Below are positions 44,495 through 54,172 of a stretch of DNA of 64,000 nucleotides, in pieces; position 1 is the stretch's first letter; each line of letters opens with the position of its first letter. A program made the translations under genes and the position numbers. Source of the stretch: Streptomyces specialis (GTDB lineage Bacteria > Actinomycetota > Actinomycetes > Streptomycetales > Streptomycetaceae); the NCBI RefSeq assembly GCF_001493375.1, contig NZ_LN929763.1, forward strand, positions 112,708 to 176,707, in the 5' to 3' direction. The notes beneath the pieces are model-generated. The model was not told the DNA's origin. It saw nothing but the letters and a program-made list of their open reading frames with translations, and did not search any database.

Positions 44495-45697
44495 CTACGC
44501 GGCGAGGCAGCAGCCGTGGCGCGGGAGGGGTGGTGCCAGCAACCGCACTGCTTCGGCGGCTTGTTGGAGGACGACGCCGTTGCCAAGGGCGGTCAGCATG
44601 GCGGCGCGGGTGATCCCCGGGGTTGTCGTCACCCAGCCGGCGTCCAGGCCCTGCATCCACTCGACGAATTCCGGGCGCAGCCGTCCGGCCGAGTCGGTGG
44701 GCATCGGCGCGGGGCGCGTGAGCGTCTCCCATCGGGCGATGGCTGCGGCGTAGGGTCCCCACCGGTTGATGGGGGCTCCCCGTCCGGGGTGGGCTCGTTC
44801 CACAGGGGCAGAGTTGGCGTGGGCGGCGAGGTCCGGCGCGTGACCGGACGCGCATCGCGCGGGAGCGCGGCCGCGGCTGAGGACAAGGTCGGGCCGCCCC
44901 GGCCGTACCGTCGGCCCGGACTGCCCCTGAGCCCCTCGGACGCGGTCGGGGTCGGCAACAGCCATTCGATCTCGTCCGCCAGCGTCGGGCCGTGGCCACC
45001 CTGCTTTCGCTTCGCCGGATCCTGCGAGCAGCCGTTTGTCCCGAGGCTGCTCGTCGGGGTCTTCAACAGCACGTTCGGCGGGCCAGGCGGTGACGAAGAT
45101 GCGTTCCCTCCGGTGTGGGGCGCCGACGTCGCTGGCACGTAGCAGGAGCCATCGCGCGTCGTACCGGAGGTCGGCCAGGGATCCGAGTACGGCGCCAAGT
45201 GCCCGCAGAGGAGGCCGAATTGTGGTGTCTCCCAGACACCACGGGCAGCGTTCCAGTTCGCCAGGGGAACCGGCGGGAGAGGTGAGCAGTCCTCGGACAT
45301 TCTCGATCACCAGGAGGCATGGGCGGAGAGTTTCTACCGCGCGGGCGATGTGAAACCACAGTCCGGAGCGGGTGTGCGGGTGGAGTCCGGCGCGGCGTCC
45401 GGCAACGGATACGTCCTGGCACGGGAAGCCGGCGGTCATTACGCAAACGGGGGAGACGGAGCCCCAGTCGACGGTGGTGATGTCTCCGAGGTTCGGTACC
45501 TCTGGCCAGTGCCTCGCCAGAATCCTGCTCGCGTCGGGGTCGGTCTCCGCGTGCCAGGCCAGTGAGCCGCCGAGGACGGCCCGGACTCCGAGGTCCAGAC
45601 CGCCGTAACCGGAGCACAGCGACCCGATGAGCGGCCGTTGTGCCTCGGCGGCCGGGGTGCCGTCCGCCGCGTGGGGATCAGACGGCGAGGTCGACAT
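44495..45697 (-). CDS. C5 cytosine DNA methyltransferase
   Basis: A 400-residue Dcm-type enzyme that transfers a methyl group from SAM to C5 of cytosine. Motif I 'IGSLCSGYGGLDLG' (about residues 24-37), motif IV 'TAGFPCQDVS' with catalytic Cys93, motif VI 'VIENVRG' (about 130) and motif VIII 'PHRRERIF'. The target region is short and Pro-rich. No restriction endonuclease is adjacent, so it may protect the element from host restriction. Its start overlaps the PP-loop gene's 3' end by 20 bp. Confidence 0.93.
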   Translation of the reverse strand: MSTSPSDPHAADGTPAAEAQRPLIGSLCSGYGGLDLGVRAVLGGSLAWHAETDPDASRILARHWPEVPNLGDITTVDWGSVSPVCVMTAGFPCQDVSVAGRRAGLHPHTRSGLWFHIARAVETLRPCLLVIENVRGLLTSPAGSPGELERCPWCLGDTTIRPPLRALGAVLGSLADLRYDARWLLLRASDVGAPHRRERIFVTAWPAERAVEDPDEQPRDKRLLAGSGEAKAGWPRPDAGGRDRMAVADPDRVRGAQGQSGPTVRPGRPDLVLSRGRAPARCASGHAPDLAAHANSAPVERAHPGRGAPINRWGPYAAAIARWETLTRPAPMPTDSAGRLRPEFVEWMQGLDAGWVTTTPGITRAAMLTALGNGVVLQQAAEAVRLLAPPLPRHGCCLAA

Positions 45698-46601
45698 CGT
45701 CTTGCCTGACGGTGTCCGAGCGGCAGGACCAGGGCGAGCAGCCGCCCGCCCCTTGGGGCTCCGACTCGTCCTCGGTGAGGCACTCCGCCAGCTCCCCTTG
45801 GCGGTCGGCCCACTCCCGAGCGGTGACGCGGTCGATCGGCGCCTCGTCCAACGGACGCCGACTTCGGTGCAGGTACGCCTGGCCGAGCAGCGGAGCGCCG
45901 TCCGCGGTGGCCCGGGCGTTGCCCGAACGGATCGCGGCGTCGCACGCGACGACGTCCCGCCCCTCCCCCGGAGCGCCGTCGCGCCGGGCCCGCCACTGGG
46001 CGTTGCTGTGGTAGGGGCAGCCCAGGCAGGCGCTCCTGGGCGTCGCCCCGAAACCGCGTGAGCGCAGCAGCCGCAGGCAGTCCGCCCGGGAGAGGCCGTC
46101 CTCGATCAGCGGGAAGCGGTTCTTCATGTAGGCGACGTCCGCGTCCTTCGCCCGGTGGAACTCGTCCACGCTGATGCCGATGCACTGCTCGACGAAGACC
46201 CCGCCGGGCACCCGTCGCGGGTGTGGGTGGCCGAGCAGCTCCCGGACTTTCTTCTTGATCGGCCGAATCTTGTACTCGCTGGTGCACTGCCGCCGTGCCA
46301 TGCCCTCGCTGCCGGAGGGGTTGCGGATGAACAGCGGCATCGACGCGAACCGCTTGGCCGGATCGAGGGCGTCGGAACGGATGTTGCCCGCGGAGACCCG
46401 CAGGATCGGGATGCCGGCGGGCTTCGCGATCTCCCGCTCGATCCGGTCGAGGTGGTCGTAGACAGCGCGGGGTTCCCAGCCGGTGTCGGCGAAGATCGCC
46501 GCGTCGAGTCGTGGCAGTCGCCCTTCGGCCGCCATGAGCAGCAAGGTCGTCGACTGCACACCGGCACCGAGGGAGAGGACGCGCAGGGCCGGGGCGCTCA
46601 C
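45678..46601 (-). CDS. PP-loop ATPase of the PAPS-reductase family
   Basis: A 307-residue protein with the PP-loop 'LSLGAGVQSTTLLLMAAEG' (residues 9-27) and 'AAIFADTGWEPRAVYDHLDR', typical of the phosphoadenosine-phosphosulfate-reductase-like group found in phages and mobile elements. A Cys set ('RRQCTSEYKIRPIKKK', 'SACLGCPYHSN') could hold an iron-sulfur cluster. It is not a sulfate-assimilation enzyme by context, because it is wedged between a coupling protein (4-bp overlap) and a C5 methyltransferase (20-bp overlap). Base or tRNA modification is the likely job, by inference. Confidence 0.85.
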   Translation of the reverse strand: MSAPALRVLSLGAGVQSTTLLLMAAEGRLPRLDAAIFADTGWEPRAVYDHLDRIEREIAKPAGIPILRVSAGNIRSDALDPAKRFASMPLFIRNPSGSEGMARRQCTSEYKIRPIKKKVRELLGHPHPRRVPGGVFVEQCIGISVDEFHRAKDADVAYMKNRFPLIEDGLSRADCLRLLRSRGFGATPRSACLGCPYHSNAQWRARRDGAPGEGRDVVACDAAIRSGNARATADGAPLLGQAYLHRSRRPLDEAPIDRVTAREWADRQGELAECLTEDESEPQGAGGCSPWSCRSDTVRQDDVDLAV

Positions 46602-48385
46602 GCCGAGAATCCGGTGAGGTCACGGTCGGTCCCCTTGGCCCGGGCGCGTTCGGTGATCGCCCGGGTCGCGTGAGCCGAGGCCGGGCCGATCACCTTGGCG
46701 GAGCGGCCCTTGAACCAGGGCTTCAGGTCGAGCATCGCGACTCGGATACCGGTCGCCAGCAGGAGCGCCTTCCCCTTCGGCAGGGCCCGGATGGCGTCCG
46801 GGGGCAGGACGCGCTCGCTCCGCGTCGACACGGAGGTGGACTTGCCGCTCTCGCCGGTGGACACCGACGTCGTCCGGACCTCATGGTCGCCGATCAGCCG
46901 GGAGAGGCGGTCGGCGAAGTCGCTGTCGTCGATGCCCGAGCCGATGACCTTGATGGTCGCCGCGCTCCACAGCGCGTCCATCCCCGCTTCGCCCCAACAC
47001 TTCTGGCCCTGCCGGTAGGACTGCAGAATCGTCATGGGAATGACGCCTCGGCTGCCCAAGTGCGAGTACAGGTCCGGCAGATCGGAGATCCGGCACACGT
47101 TCGCCGCCTCGTCGAGGACGCACAGGCACGGTGGGTCGAGCCGCCCGCCGGAGCGTTCGGCGACGATGACGGCCGCGCGCATCACCGCGTCGGCGGCAGC
47201 CGCGATGATGGCCGCCGCCGAGCCACCGCCGTCTTTGCTGAGCAGATACAAGGTGTCGCGGGAGGCGGCGAAGTCGGCCGGGCGGAACTCGGGCAAGGAC
47301 GCGGAGGGCGTCACCCAGGCGGCAACCTCCAGGTCCAGCAGGCAACTCGCGTACTGCCGGGCGGTCTCGTAGATGCCGTCCCGGGTCTCGGTGGCGCCGC
47401 TGACTGTGCCCCGGAGCTGGGCGGCGACCGCGTGGTGTCCGGCGTCGGTGAGGAGGTCGATCGGCGTGCGGTCGGCCGGGGTGGCCAGCCACGCGAGCGC
47501 ATCCGTGATGGGACGGCGGGAGGAGGCCGCCGCCAGGAAGAGCGCGGCGAGAGTGTTGGCGGCGGCCGTCGACCAGAAGTCGCTGCCGTGGGACTCGTCC
47601 ACCGAGGCGGCGACGAAGTGCCCGGCCAGCCGCTTGGCGCCGGCCAGGTCCCGGGCGTCCGCGAGGATGTCCCACCACATCTCGCGGGGATGGTGGGCGA
47701 TCTGCTGGGGATCGAGCGTCCAGACGGTGCCGACCCGCGCGCGGGCGTCGAGCGTGGCCGTGAAGGCGTCGTTGGCCGCCTTGTTGGACGTGAGCACCAC
47801 GGCGCCGGGTGCGGCGAGGATGGCGGGAATCGCCAGGGCGGAGGTTTTGCCGCTCCGGGGTGCCATGATCGCGAGGATCACGTCCTCCCACGAGGCGCGG
47901 ACTTCCGCGCGGCCGGGGGACAGAGTCCCGAGCAGGATGCCGCGGTCGGCGGGGGAGATCGTTCCGGCGTCGAGGTGTGAAAGGCCCGGCCGCAGACTCT
48001 TCGCGGTGGCGGTGATCTCGGGCGCCAGGAGCGGCGCGAGGTCGGCCCGGCGGGCGAGGCCGTTCCGGGAGCCGCCGCGCACGCGCAGCCACCGGGCCAC
48101 TCCCGCGGCCGTGACGGCGAGGGCAAGGAGGCCGGGGGTCAGGCGCACGCCGATCAGCAGAGCGGCGGGGCTCAGCGCCGGCCATAGCGCGTCCGGACGG
48201 ACGAGCGCGTCGCTGGGCGCGAACGGCGTCCAACCGCCTGCTCCGGCCATGGCGTTGGTGACGTTGCCGGACAGCCAGGCGAGCGAGCCGAAGGCGAGGG
48301 CGGCGGTGACGGTGCCGATGAGCAGGCCGAGCAGCGCGTCGATGGCGGGGGTGGGTGAGGGGGTGCCGGTGTGCGGTGAGGGCAT
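46598..48385 (-). CDS. Type IV secretion coupling protein (TraD/TraG/VirD4-like)
   Basis: A 595-residue membrane ATPase that links the relaxase-DNA complex to the secretion channel. Two N-terminal membrane helices (about residues 18-40 and 72-100), Walker A 'MAPRSGKTSALAIP' (about 174-187) and Walker B 'CLCVLDEAANV'; 'ILQSYRQGQKCWGEAGMDAL' is the conserved follow-on segment. Its TGA overlaps the PP-loop start. It supports a VirB4/VirD4-type conjugation system rather than the single-protein TraB system common in Streptomyces. Confidence 0.92.
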   Translation of the reverse strand: MPSPHTGTPSPTPAIDALLGLLIGTVTAALAFGSLAWLSGNVTNAMAGAGGWTPFAPSDALVRPDALWPALSPAALLIGVRLTPGLLALAVTAAGVARWLRVRGGSRNGLARRADLAPLLAPEITATAKSLRPGLSHLDAGTISPADRGILLGTLSPGRAEVRASWEDVILAIMAPRSGKTSALAIPAILAAPGAVVLTSNKAANDAFTATLDARARVGTVWTLDPQQIAHHPREMWWDILADARDLAGAKRLAGHFVAASVDESHGSDFWSTAAANTLAALFLAAASSRRPITDALAWLATPADRTPIDLLTDAGHHAVAAQLRGTVSGATETRDGIYETARQYASCLLDLEVAAWVTPSASLPEFRPADFAASRDTLYLLSKDGGGSAAAIIAAAADAVMRAAVIVAERSGGRLDPPCLCVLDEAANVCRISDLPDLYSHLGSRGVIPMTILQSYRQGQKCWGEAGMDALWSAATIKVIGSGIDDSDFADRLSRLIGDHEVRTTSVSTGESGKSTSVSTRSERVLPPDAIRALPKGKALLLATGIRVAMLDLKPWFKGRSAKVIGPASAHATRAITERARAKGTDRDLTGFSA

Positions 48386-48535
48386 GGCGGATCCAGAGAG
48401 TGGTGGCGGGTCGGCTGGGGCGGGGCGCGCTGCGCTCTTCTCGAATCCACGGGCTCAACTCCCTCGGAGCAGTGGTCGGTTCGCTGGGCGATCGGGTGTG
48501 CGGAATGCCTGTCGGCGGGAGCTACGGGGTACCGG

Positions 48536-50032
48536 TCAGGGGGACATCCGGGCGTCGGTGTCGAACAGTGCCTTCTCCTCCGGGTGGAGGAGGTGCTGAG
48601 TGACGAAGCTCCGGCCCGCCACCTTCCACAGGCCGCGCCCCTTGGTGAGAGCGGAGACGGCCCGGGTCTCGACCCCGCTCAGGCCGAGAAGCGAGGCGGC
48701 GGCGCCGAGTTGGTCGGGCTCCTGCCGGTAGATGATCCGGGTGCTGCAATCGGCGAGGAGACCTTCGGCGAGCACGCGTCCCCGGGAGCCGGCGTCGCCC
48801 GCCGACAGCAGGTCGGACAGCCGGTGGAACACCATGAGATTGGCGATGCCCAGACCGCGTGACAGTTTCCACTGGCTCTGCATGCGTTCGAGGAGCGCGA
48901 TATGGCGCATGACGCGCCACGCCTCGTCGTAGATGACCCACCGCTTGCCGCTCGCGGGGTCGGCGAGGGCGGATTCCATCCAGGCGCTCGCGCACGTCAT
49001 GGCCAGCACGAGGGCCGTGTCGTCACCGGTGCCGCCGAGCCGGGAGAGGTCGATCGACAGCATCGGCGCGGTCGGGTCGAACGCCACGGTGCTCGGTGCG
49101 TCGAACATTCCCGACAGGTCACCGTGGACGAGTCGCCGCAGGGCGTGAGCCAGGTCCTCCGCCGCTGATCCCATGCGGCCGGCGTGGTCGCCGAGGGCCT
49201 GGTCGAGGCGACGGGACGAGCCGAGGACGTCCGCCACCTCGCCGAGGAGCGGCACCGCGCCGTGGGCTTCCGCGTCGGCGACCACGAGATCGAGGGCGAG
49301 GTCCAGAGCGGTGTGCTCCACAGGCAGCAAATCGCGCTTGAGCACGGTGCGGGTGAGGCCCGCCAACAGCAGGAGGCGTCGTTTCCGGATCTCGGTCAGC
49401 CAGGCCCGTTCGGGTACGGAGGTGGGTCGGGCCGGGGCGTCCAGCGGGTTCATCCGTCCCGGGAGCCCCGGTCCGAGGGCGATGCTGTGGCCGCCCAGGG
49501 CCTGCGCGACGACGGTCCATTCCCCCTTGGGGTCGCAGGGCACGTACACCCGGTAGCCGTGAGCGATGGCCCTGGTGGCGAGGGATTTGGCCAGTGCCGA
49601 CTTGCCCATGCCGATGATTCCGGCCAGCACGGCGTTGGGATTGGTGAAGCCGTCGACGCGTCCGCTGTTGTAGAGGGAGAAGGGGTCGTAGCAGAACGCC
49701 GCCTCGGCGTGCACGTCCCGGCCGATGAAGATCCCCTCGGCGCCCAGGCCCCCTTCCGCGAGGAACGGATAAGCACCGCTGACCGTGGCCGTGGTCATCC
49801 GGTGGGCGGGGAGTCGGAGTTTCCCGCCACGCGCCGATGCGGGGCCGGGGCGTCCGGACGGTGGATAAGTCGCCCGCAGCGCCGGGTCGGTTCCTTCCCG
49901 GTCCGCGCTTCGCGGTGTGGTCCGGGCAAGACGGGCCCGGCGACGGGCCTCGGCGCGTGCGGCGCGTTGCTCGGCGCGCGATGCCGTCCGCGGAACGAAC
50001 AGCGGTGTGGCGCTGGCACGGGGGGTGGACAT
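48536..50032 (-). CDS. VirB4-like conjugation ATPase
   Basis: A 498-residue ATPase. After a disordered basic N-terminus comes 'FCYDPFSLYNSG', then Walker A 'GIIGMGKSALAKS' (about 138-150), 'VYVPCDPKGEW' and Walker B 'RWVIYDEAWRVM'; 'GLGIANLMVFHRLSDLLSAG' is the sensor region. It matches VirB4/TraC-type motors that energise type IV secretion. ATG 50032 is chosen from an open frame that runs to 52066 as an antisense-free shadow of the neighbouring genes. A 150-bp gap follows before the coupling protein. Confidence 0.9.
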   Translation of the reverse strand: MSTPRASATPLFVPRTASRAEQRAARAEARRRARLARTTPRSADREGTDPALRATYPPSGRPGPASARGGKLRLPAHRMTTATVSGAYPFLAEGGLGAEGIFIGRDVHAEAAFCYDPFSLYNSGRVDGFTNPNAVLAGIIGMGKSALAKSLATRAIAHGYRVYVPCDPKGEWTVVAQALGGHSIALGPGLPGRMNPLDAPARPTSVPERAWLTEIRKRRLLLLAGLTRTVLKRDLLPVEHTALDLALDLVVADAEAHGAVPLLGEVADVLGSSRRLDQALGDHAGRMGSAAEDLAHALRRLVHGDLSGMFDAPSTVAFDPTAPMLSIDLSRLGGTGDDTALVLAMTCASAWMESALADPASGKRWVIYDEAWRVMRHIALLERMQSQWKLSRGLGIANLMVFHRLSDLLSAGDAGSRGRVLAEGLLADCSTRIIYRQEPDQLGAAASLLGLSGVETRAVSALTKGRGLWKVAGRSFVTQHLLHPEEKALFDTDARMSP

Positions 50033-50046
50033 GGCAGTGCCTCCGG

Positions 50047-50487
50047 TCAGTGGCGGACGAGTCCGGTGAACGACGCCCGCAGGTCGGCAGGTGTCGTACG
50101 GCGTCGCATCAGGTGCGCGGCTCGCTGATGCCGCTGGCAGATCGTCAGCTCCGGCGGGCCTTCGGGGAGTCCGGACCGTGCCGATGCCTTGCTGGACGCG
50201 GGCCGGGGAGCCACGTGATACGCGGCGTGCGTGTGGTCGGCCGCCTGCCAGACGCGGGCACGGGCGGCACGCAGATGGTCGCCCTCGACCGGTGCGAGGC
50301 GTGCGGCGCGGGTGGCATGTGCGTCGAGCAGGCGGAGCAGGGACACCAGATGGGCGTGCACGGCGTCGAGTTCGGCTCGTGGGACGACCAGCGCGCCGCC
50401 CGGGATGGTGACTACCCGGTGGAAGTCGAGGGCCGCGGTCGCGAAGGGCATGAGGCCCAGCTCGGTCGGGCTGGGGGTGCTGGGCAT
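50047..50487 (-). CDS. Small hypothetical protein of the transfer operon
   Basis: A 146-residue helical protein ('ELDAVHAHLVSLLRLLDAHA', 'ARARVWQAADHTHAAYHVA') with no membrane helix or recognised domain. It lies 12 bp after the SCO6880-like gene and 14 bp before the VirB4-like gene, so it is clearly within the operon. A structural or chaperone role is a guess. Confidence 0.7.
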   Translation of the reverse strand: MPSTPSPTELGLMPFATAALDFHRVVTIPGGALVVPRAELDAVHAHLVSLLRLLDAHATRAARLAPVEGDHLRAARARVWQAADHTHAAYHVAPRPASSKASARSGLPEGPPELTICQRHQRAAHLMRRRTTPADLRASFTGLVRH

Positions 50488-50499
50488 CTGCGTGTTCCT

Positions 50500-51969
50500 T
50501 CAGGCCGGACGGGCGAGGGGCAGGGCGGCGGCGGTGAACGCCTCGGCCTGCTGCCAGGTGAGCAGCCGGAGGTCGAGCTGGGCGGCGACGGCCGCGGCTT
50601 CGACCGTCGCGCATGCGGAGCGCAGTTCCTCCTCGGAATCGGCGCTCACGGTCAGCAGGCCGGTCAGGGCGACGTCGGCGTGCCCCGCGATCAACTGGCG
50701 CTCGCGGCGCCTGATGTCCTGGTACTCGATCGAGTCGGCCTCGCTGTCGACCTGGCCCCGGCGGCCACGTTCGCTGGCGTCGGCGACCACCGAAGCCTTC
50801 CTGCGCTGGATGTCCCGCATCGCCGCCTCCAGGTTCTTCGGCTCGTAGGACAGCGAAAGCGTGCGGCGTACCCCGGAGGTGAAGAGGATCCGGTGCAGGA
50901 ACCCCGGATTGGTGTCGGTCCTGGGCCAGTTCTCGACCCAGTACGTCGCGTGGACGGCGGAGTCGGTCGCGAGGTGGTCGGGCTTCTCGATCACCACGAC
51001 GGGACCGGCGGCTGTGGGATCGGCTTCGGGGCGGCCCGAGGACGACCACAGCGCGAGCGCCGTGGAGGCCGCCGGGTCGTACGCGGTCCGTACGACGGCG
51101 GCGATCTCGGTCGCCGACAGCCAGCCGCTCAGGTTGAGTCCGGAGGCGCGGGCGGTCTGTTCGAAGGAGGCGGACACCTGGCCGAGGACACTGAACGCCC
51201 CGGTCAGGCCGCCGCCGGCCTGGTTGGTCAGTCGCCTGACGGCCCTGAGATCCAGCGAGATGGCGACGTACGCCTCGTGCGGAGCGGCAGCGGGGCCCGC
51301 GCTCCGGATCAGTTCCTTGTAGATCCGGCCCGCCAGTGGCGCCTCCGGTGCCCCGTGCTCCTCCCAGTACCGGCGGAGCGCGTCGCCGGAGTCCGGGACC
51401 GTGCGCTCGATGACCTGGACGCGGGCGACCTGTCCGGTACGGGCCAGGGCCGCGAGGGTGCGTCCCCAGCCGGAGACGTGGGCGGCCTGAGTGTCCGGGT
51501 CGAGCAGGGCGTAGGCGCGGCTGCTCACCCTGACCACCGCGGTGAGTGTGCCGGCGTGCGGGTCGTGGACGGCACCGTACCTGCCGTCCGGAGCGGTCAC
51601 CGCGCGCAGGCTCGCCGCCGTGCCGGGCAGGTGCAGCAGGCCCTCGCGGACCGGCCGCCACGACGGGCACGCGAGCCAGAGGAGCTGACCGCGCAGACGG
51701 CGCAGCGCGTACCGGCCGGCGACGGGAGCCCAGTCGGCCAGGGAACGCCCCTGCCGCCGGACGAAGACGGCGAGCGCGAGGGCGGCCCACAACGGCAGGA
51801 GCTCGAAGGCGCCGAGCACACCGCGCGTCATGATCGCGGTGAGCAGCGACAGGCCGGTGAGAGCGGCGACCGTCAACTGCGCGGCGGTCAGCCCGAGCAG
51901 GACGCCCCGCCGCGAGCGGTGCGGGAACTTCACGGTGGCCGTGGTCTCGGCCGGGGGAATGTTGGACAT
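50500..51969 (-). CDS. SCO6880-like conjugation membrane protein
   Basis: A 489-residue protein. Two adjoining membrane helices at about residues 25-70 ('LLGLTAAQLTVAALTGLSLL', 'LLPLWAALALAVFV') form a PrgI-like N-terminus. A large cytosolic region resembles the VirB4 N-terminal domain but has no Walker motifs ('AYVAISLDLRAVRRLTNQAG', 'YEPKNLEAAMRDIQRRKAS'). This is the arrangement of the Streptomyces SCO6880 family, in which the VirB4 function is split over this protein and the ATPase encoded downstream. Confidence 0.88.
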   Translation of the reverse strand: MSNIPPAETTATVKFPHRSRRGVLLGLTAAQLTVAALTGLSLLTAIMTRGVLGAFELLPLWAALALAVFVRRQGRSLADWAPVAGRYALRRLRGQLLWLACPSWRPVREGLLHLPGTAASLRAVTAPDGRYGAVHDPHAGTLTAVVRVSSRAYALLDPDTQAAHVSGWGRTLAALARTGQVARVQVIERTVPDSGDALRRYWEEHGAPEAPLAGRIYKELIRSAGPAAAPHEAYVAISLDLRAVRRLTNQAGGGLTGAFSVLGQVSASFEQTARASGLNLSGWLSATEIAAVVRTAYDPAASTALALWSSSGRPEADPTAAGPVVVIEKPDHLATDSAVHATYWVENWPRTDTNPGFLHRILFTSGVRRTLSLSYEPKNLEAAMRDIQRRKASVVADASERGRRGQVDSEADSIEYQDIRRRERQLIAGHADVALTGLLTVSADSEEELRSACATVEAAAVAAQLDLRLLTWQQAEAFTAAALPLARPA

Positions 51970-52087
51970 CGTGGCATCCGGGGGCGTGGGTGCGGGCGGA
52001 GGGGAGTTGAGAGCGCGGTGCGCTCCCCGAGAAGTGGCTGGCCGCATCGGGGACGGCGGTCGCCACCTGGCGGCCGTCGGGAGTTGC

Positions 52088-53455
52088 TCAGTCGGTCGTG
52101 GACGCCGGGTCCGTCATCGACGGCCCGGAATCGGGCGCGGGCGGCGCGGCCGACGAGGAGTCGAAGGGCGCGGCCGTGCCGGCGCTGGCGATGGCGCCGT
52201 CCGGAGGCTCGGCGACGCTGGGGCTGCGCGTGCCGGGAGCGCCCGGTTCCGGGCTGCCCGGCTTCTCTTCGGCCGGGCGGGTGATCAGGGGTGGGATACC
52301 GGGGCGCTGGACAAGAGGGTTGCCCTTGTCGCCCGGGGCGTCGGGGTCTTCGCCGAAGCGGAAGGTCGTCTGTGGCCGCGACGGACCGGCGTCAATCCCT
52401 TCCTCGCTGACGCGGCCGGTGGGGTCGATGCCGGTGGCGACGCCGTCCGTGCCCATGCCGGGGAGCTGACCGGGGCCTTGCGGGGCAGGGGTACCCACGT
52501 GCGCCTGCACGGCCAGAGTGCCGGCGGTCTTCGCGGCTCCGGTGACGGCGGCGATCCCGGCCGTACCGCTGCGGTGCATCTCGTCGTGGCCTCCGCCGTC
52601 CGACGCCCAGCGGACGAACGTGTACGTGGCGTAGGGGCAGAGCAGAACCAGAATCATGATCACGATGCCGGCCATGGCATCCGAGAGCGCGCTGAGCGCG
52701 TCGGACGAGTCGGACTCGCCGATGGCGCTGACACCGATGAGGAACACCACGGTCATCAGGAGCTTGGAGAACACCAGGGTGGCGGTGACTTCGATCCAGC
52801 CTCGGCGCCACCGTTTCGCCGCTTCCCAGCCGCCACCGGCGCCGGCGAAGACGGCCAGGGCGACCATGATGAGGATGCCGACCTTGCGGGCCACCATGAC
52901 GCCCCAGTACATCAGGGCGCCGATGGCACACCCGATCGCGACGACGGTGGGCACGGCCCAGCCGAGAGGGAACATGGCGCCCAGTCGCGACACCAGGATG
53001 AGACGCTCGATGGCGCTGGCCACGCTGGTGTCGGCGGCCTCGAACAGGCCGTTGGACAGGGCATCGACCATGGTCAGCGCCACGGTGGTGAAGGAGACGG
53101 CGCAGAAGCTGAACAAGACGCCCGTCATCGTGCCGAACGCCGCCCGGGCCAGTGCGCGTTCATCCCTGCGCCAGGCGGCGAGGACCAGTTGCAGGCAGAA
53201 GGTGCCTACGGTCAGGGCGAGGCCGATGGGCAGCAGAAGCTCGTAGTTGTCCCGGAACCAGCCCGCGTTCAGGTCGACGGCGGTCGTCTCGTCGACCGCG
53301 CGGGCGGCCAGGTCGGCTGCGCCGGCTGCCAGTTCGCCCATGGACTTGGCGATCCAGGCGCCGATCCCGTCGGTGACGGCCTGGCCGGTGCCGGCCACGA
53401 CGCCTCCAACCGCGTCGCACACGCTGGACATCAGGGGCAGGTCGCAGGCTCCCAC
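52088..53455 (-). CDS. SCO6881/TrbL-VirB6-like channel protein
   Basis: A 455-residue multi-pass membrane protein with five or six helices at about residues 70-290 ('LLLPIGLALTVGTFCLQLVL', 'AVPTVVAIGCAIGALMYWGV', 'VGILIMVALAVFAGAGGGWE', 'GIVIMILVLLCPYATYTFV'). A ~160-residue Pro/Ser/Gly-rich tail follows. It matches the actinobacterial inner-membrane channel component equivalent to VirB6/TrbL. It is the third gene of the leftward transfer operon. Confidence 0.85.
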   Translation of the reverse strand: MGACDLPLMSSVCDAVGGVVAGTGQAVTDGIGAWIAKSMGELAAGAADLAARAVDETTAVDLNAGWFRDNYELLLPIGLALTVGTFCLQLVLAAWRRDERALARAAFGTMTGVLFSFCAVSFTTVALTMVDALSNGLFEAADTSVASAIERLILVSRLGAMFPLGWAVPTVVAIGCAIGALMYWGVMVARKVGILIMVALAVFAGAGGGWEAAKRWRRGWIEVTATLVFSKLLMTVVFLIGVSAIGESDSSDALSALSDAMAGIVIMILVLLCPYATYTFVRWASDGGGHDEMHRSGTAGIAAVTGAAKTAGTLAVQAHVGTPAPQGPGQLPGMGTDGVATGIDPTGRVSEEGIDAGPSRPQTTFRFGEDPDAPGDKGNPLVQRPGIPPLITRPAEEKPGSPEPGAPGTRSPSVAEPPDGAIASAGTAAPFDSSSAAPPAPDSGPSMTDPASTTD

Positions 53456-53488
53456 GGCGGTACCTCCTTCGGACGGGTGGCGTGGTGG

Positions 53489-54172
53489 TCAGGGCGCGAC
53501 GTTGGGCAGAGCGCCGCTGAGCGCGCAGGACTTGTCCGGCCGGCATTGGACGGCCAGCGTCACGGAGCGGTCCTCGGCGCCGCCCTGGGGCGAGCCGTTC
53601 CAGCCGATCGACTGCTTGCCGGAGACGGTGACGGCGTAGACGTACGCCTCGGTGATCGCTTCGGGGTCCGCTTGCAGGGCCTGCGTGAACGAGGCGGGGA
53701 AGTGCGCCTCGTCCGCCGTCGCGGTGGCGAACTGGCCGTTGTCCGCCATCCGGCTCCACAGAACGGGGGAGGGGACGAGCGCGTCGACCGAGGCGGCGTC
53801 GGCGTATTCGTTCTCGGTTGTCATCCACGCGTGGAGGGCGGTCACCAGCTCCGAGCGTGAGTGGGCCCGGGTGTCGTACGACCACAGGGCCACGGCCGCC
53901 GCCTTGCCGAAGACCAGCGGGTCGCGGGTGGAGGGCGGCGCCGGCAGGGCGTTGTCGCTGTCGGACGTCGGTGACGGCGCGGACTCGGCGGGGGAGGAGG
54001 ACGAGGCCGGACGGACCTGCGGATCGGCTCCGTCGCGGGACGTCCTGCTGTCTCGTGTGAGATGGGCGATCAGACCGGCGACGACAAGGAGCACGGTCAG
54101 GGCGGCGGCACCGATCAGCGTCCGGCGCCCCACACGGGCGGCGCTGCCGCTCCTGGGCGAACGGTAGGACAT
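53489..54172 (-). CDS. Conjugation protein with one membrane anchor and extracytoplasmic domain
   Basis: A 227-residue protein with one N-terminal transmembrane helix ('LIGAAALTVLLVVAGLIAHL', about residues 18-38), a Ser/Pro-rich spacer and a ~150-residue extracytoplasmic domain ('LVFGKAAAVALWSYDTRAHS', 'EAYVYAVTVSGKQSIGW', Cys pair in 'VQCRPDKSCALSG'). The layout resembles VirB8/TcpC-like periplasmic assembly factors. It overlaps the upstream small gene by one base (TGATG). Confidence 0.75.
   Translation of the reverse strand: MSYRSPRSGSAARVGRRTLIGAAALTVLLVVAGLIAHLTRDSRTSRDGADPQVRPASSSSPAESAPSPTSDSDNALPAPPSTRDPLVFGKAAAVALWSYDTRAHSRSELVTALHAWMTTENEYADAASVDALVPSPVLWSRMADNGQFATATADEAHFPASFTQALQADPEAITEAYVYAVTVSGKQSIGWNGSPQGGAEDRSVTLAVQCRPDKSCALSGALPNVAP

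Noticed and set aside
48536..52066. 1176-codon ORF on the minus strand as one giant protein
   Set aside because: The first ~680 codons are out of frame with the SCO6880-like gene and Arg-rich. Walker motifs and a normal start place the real VirB4-like gene at 48536-50032.
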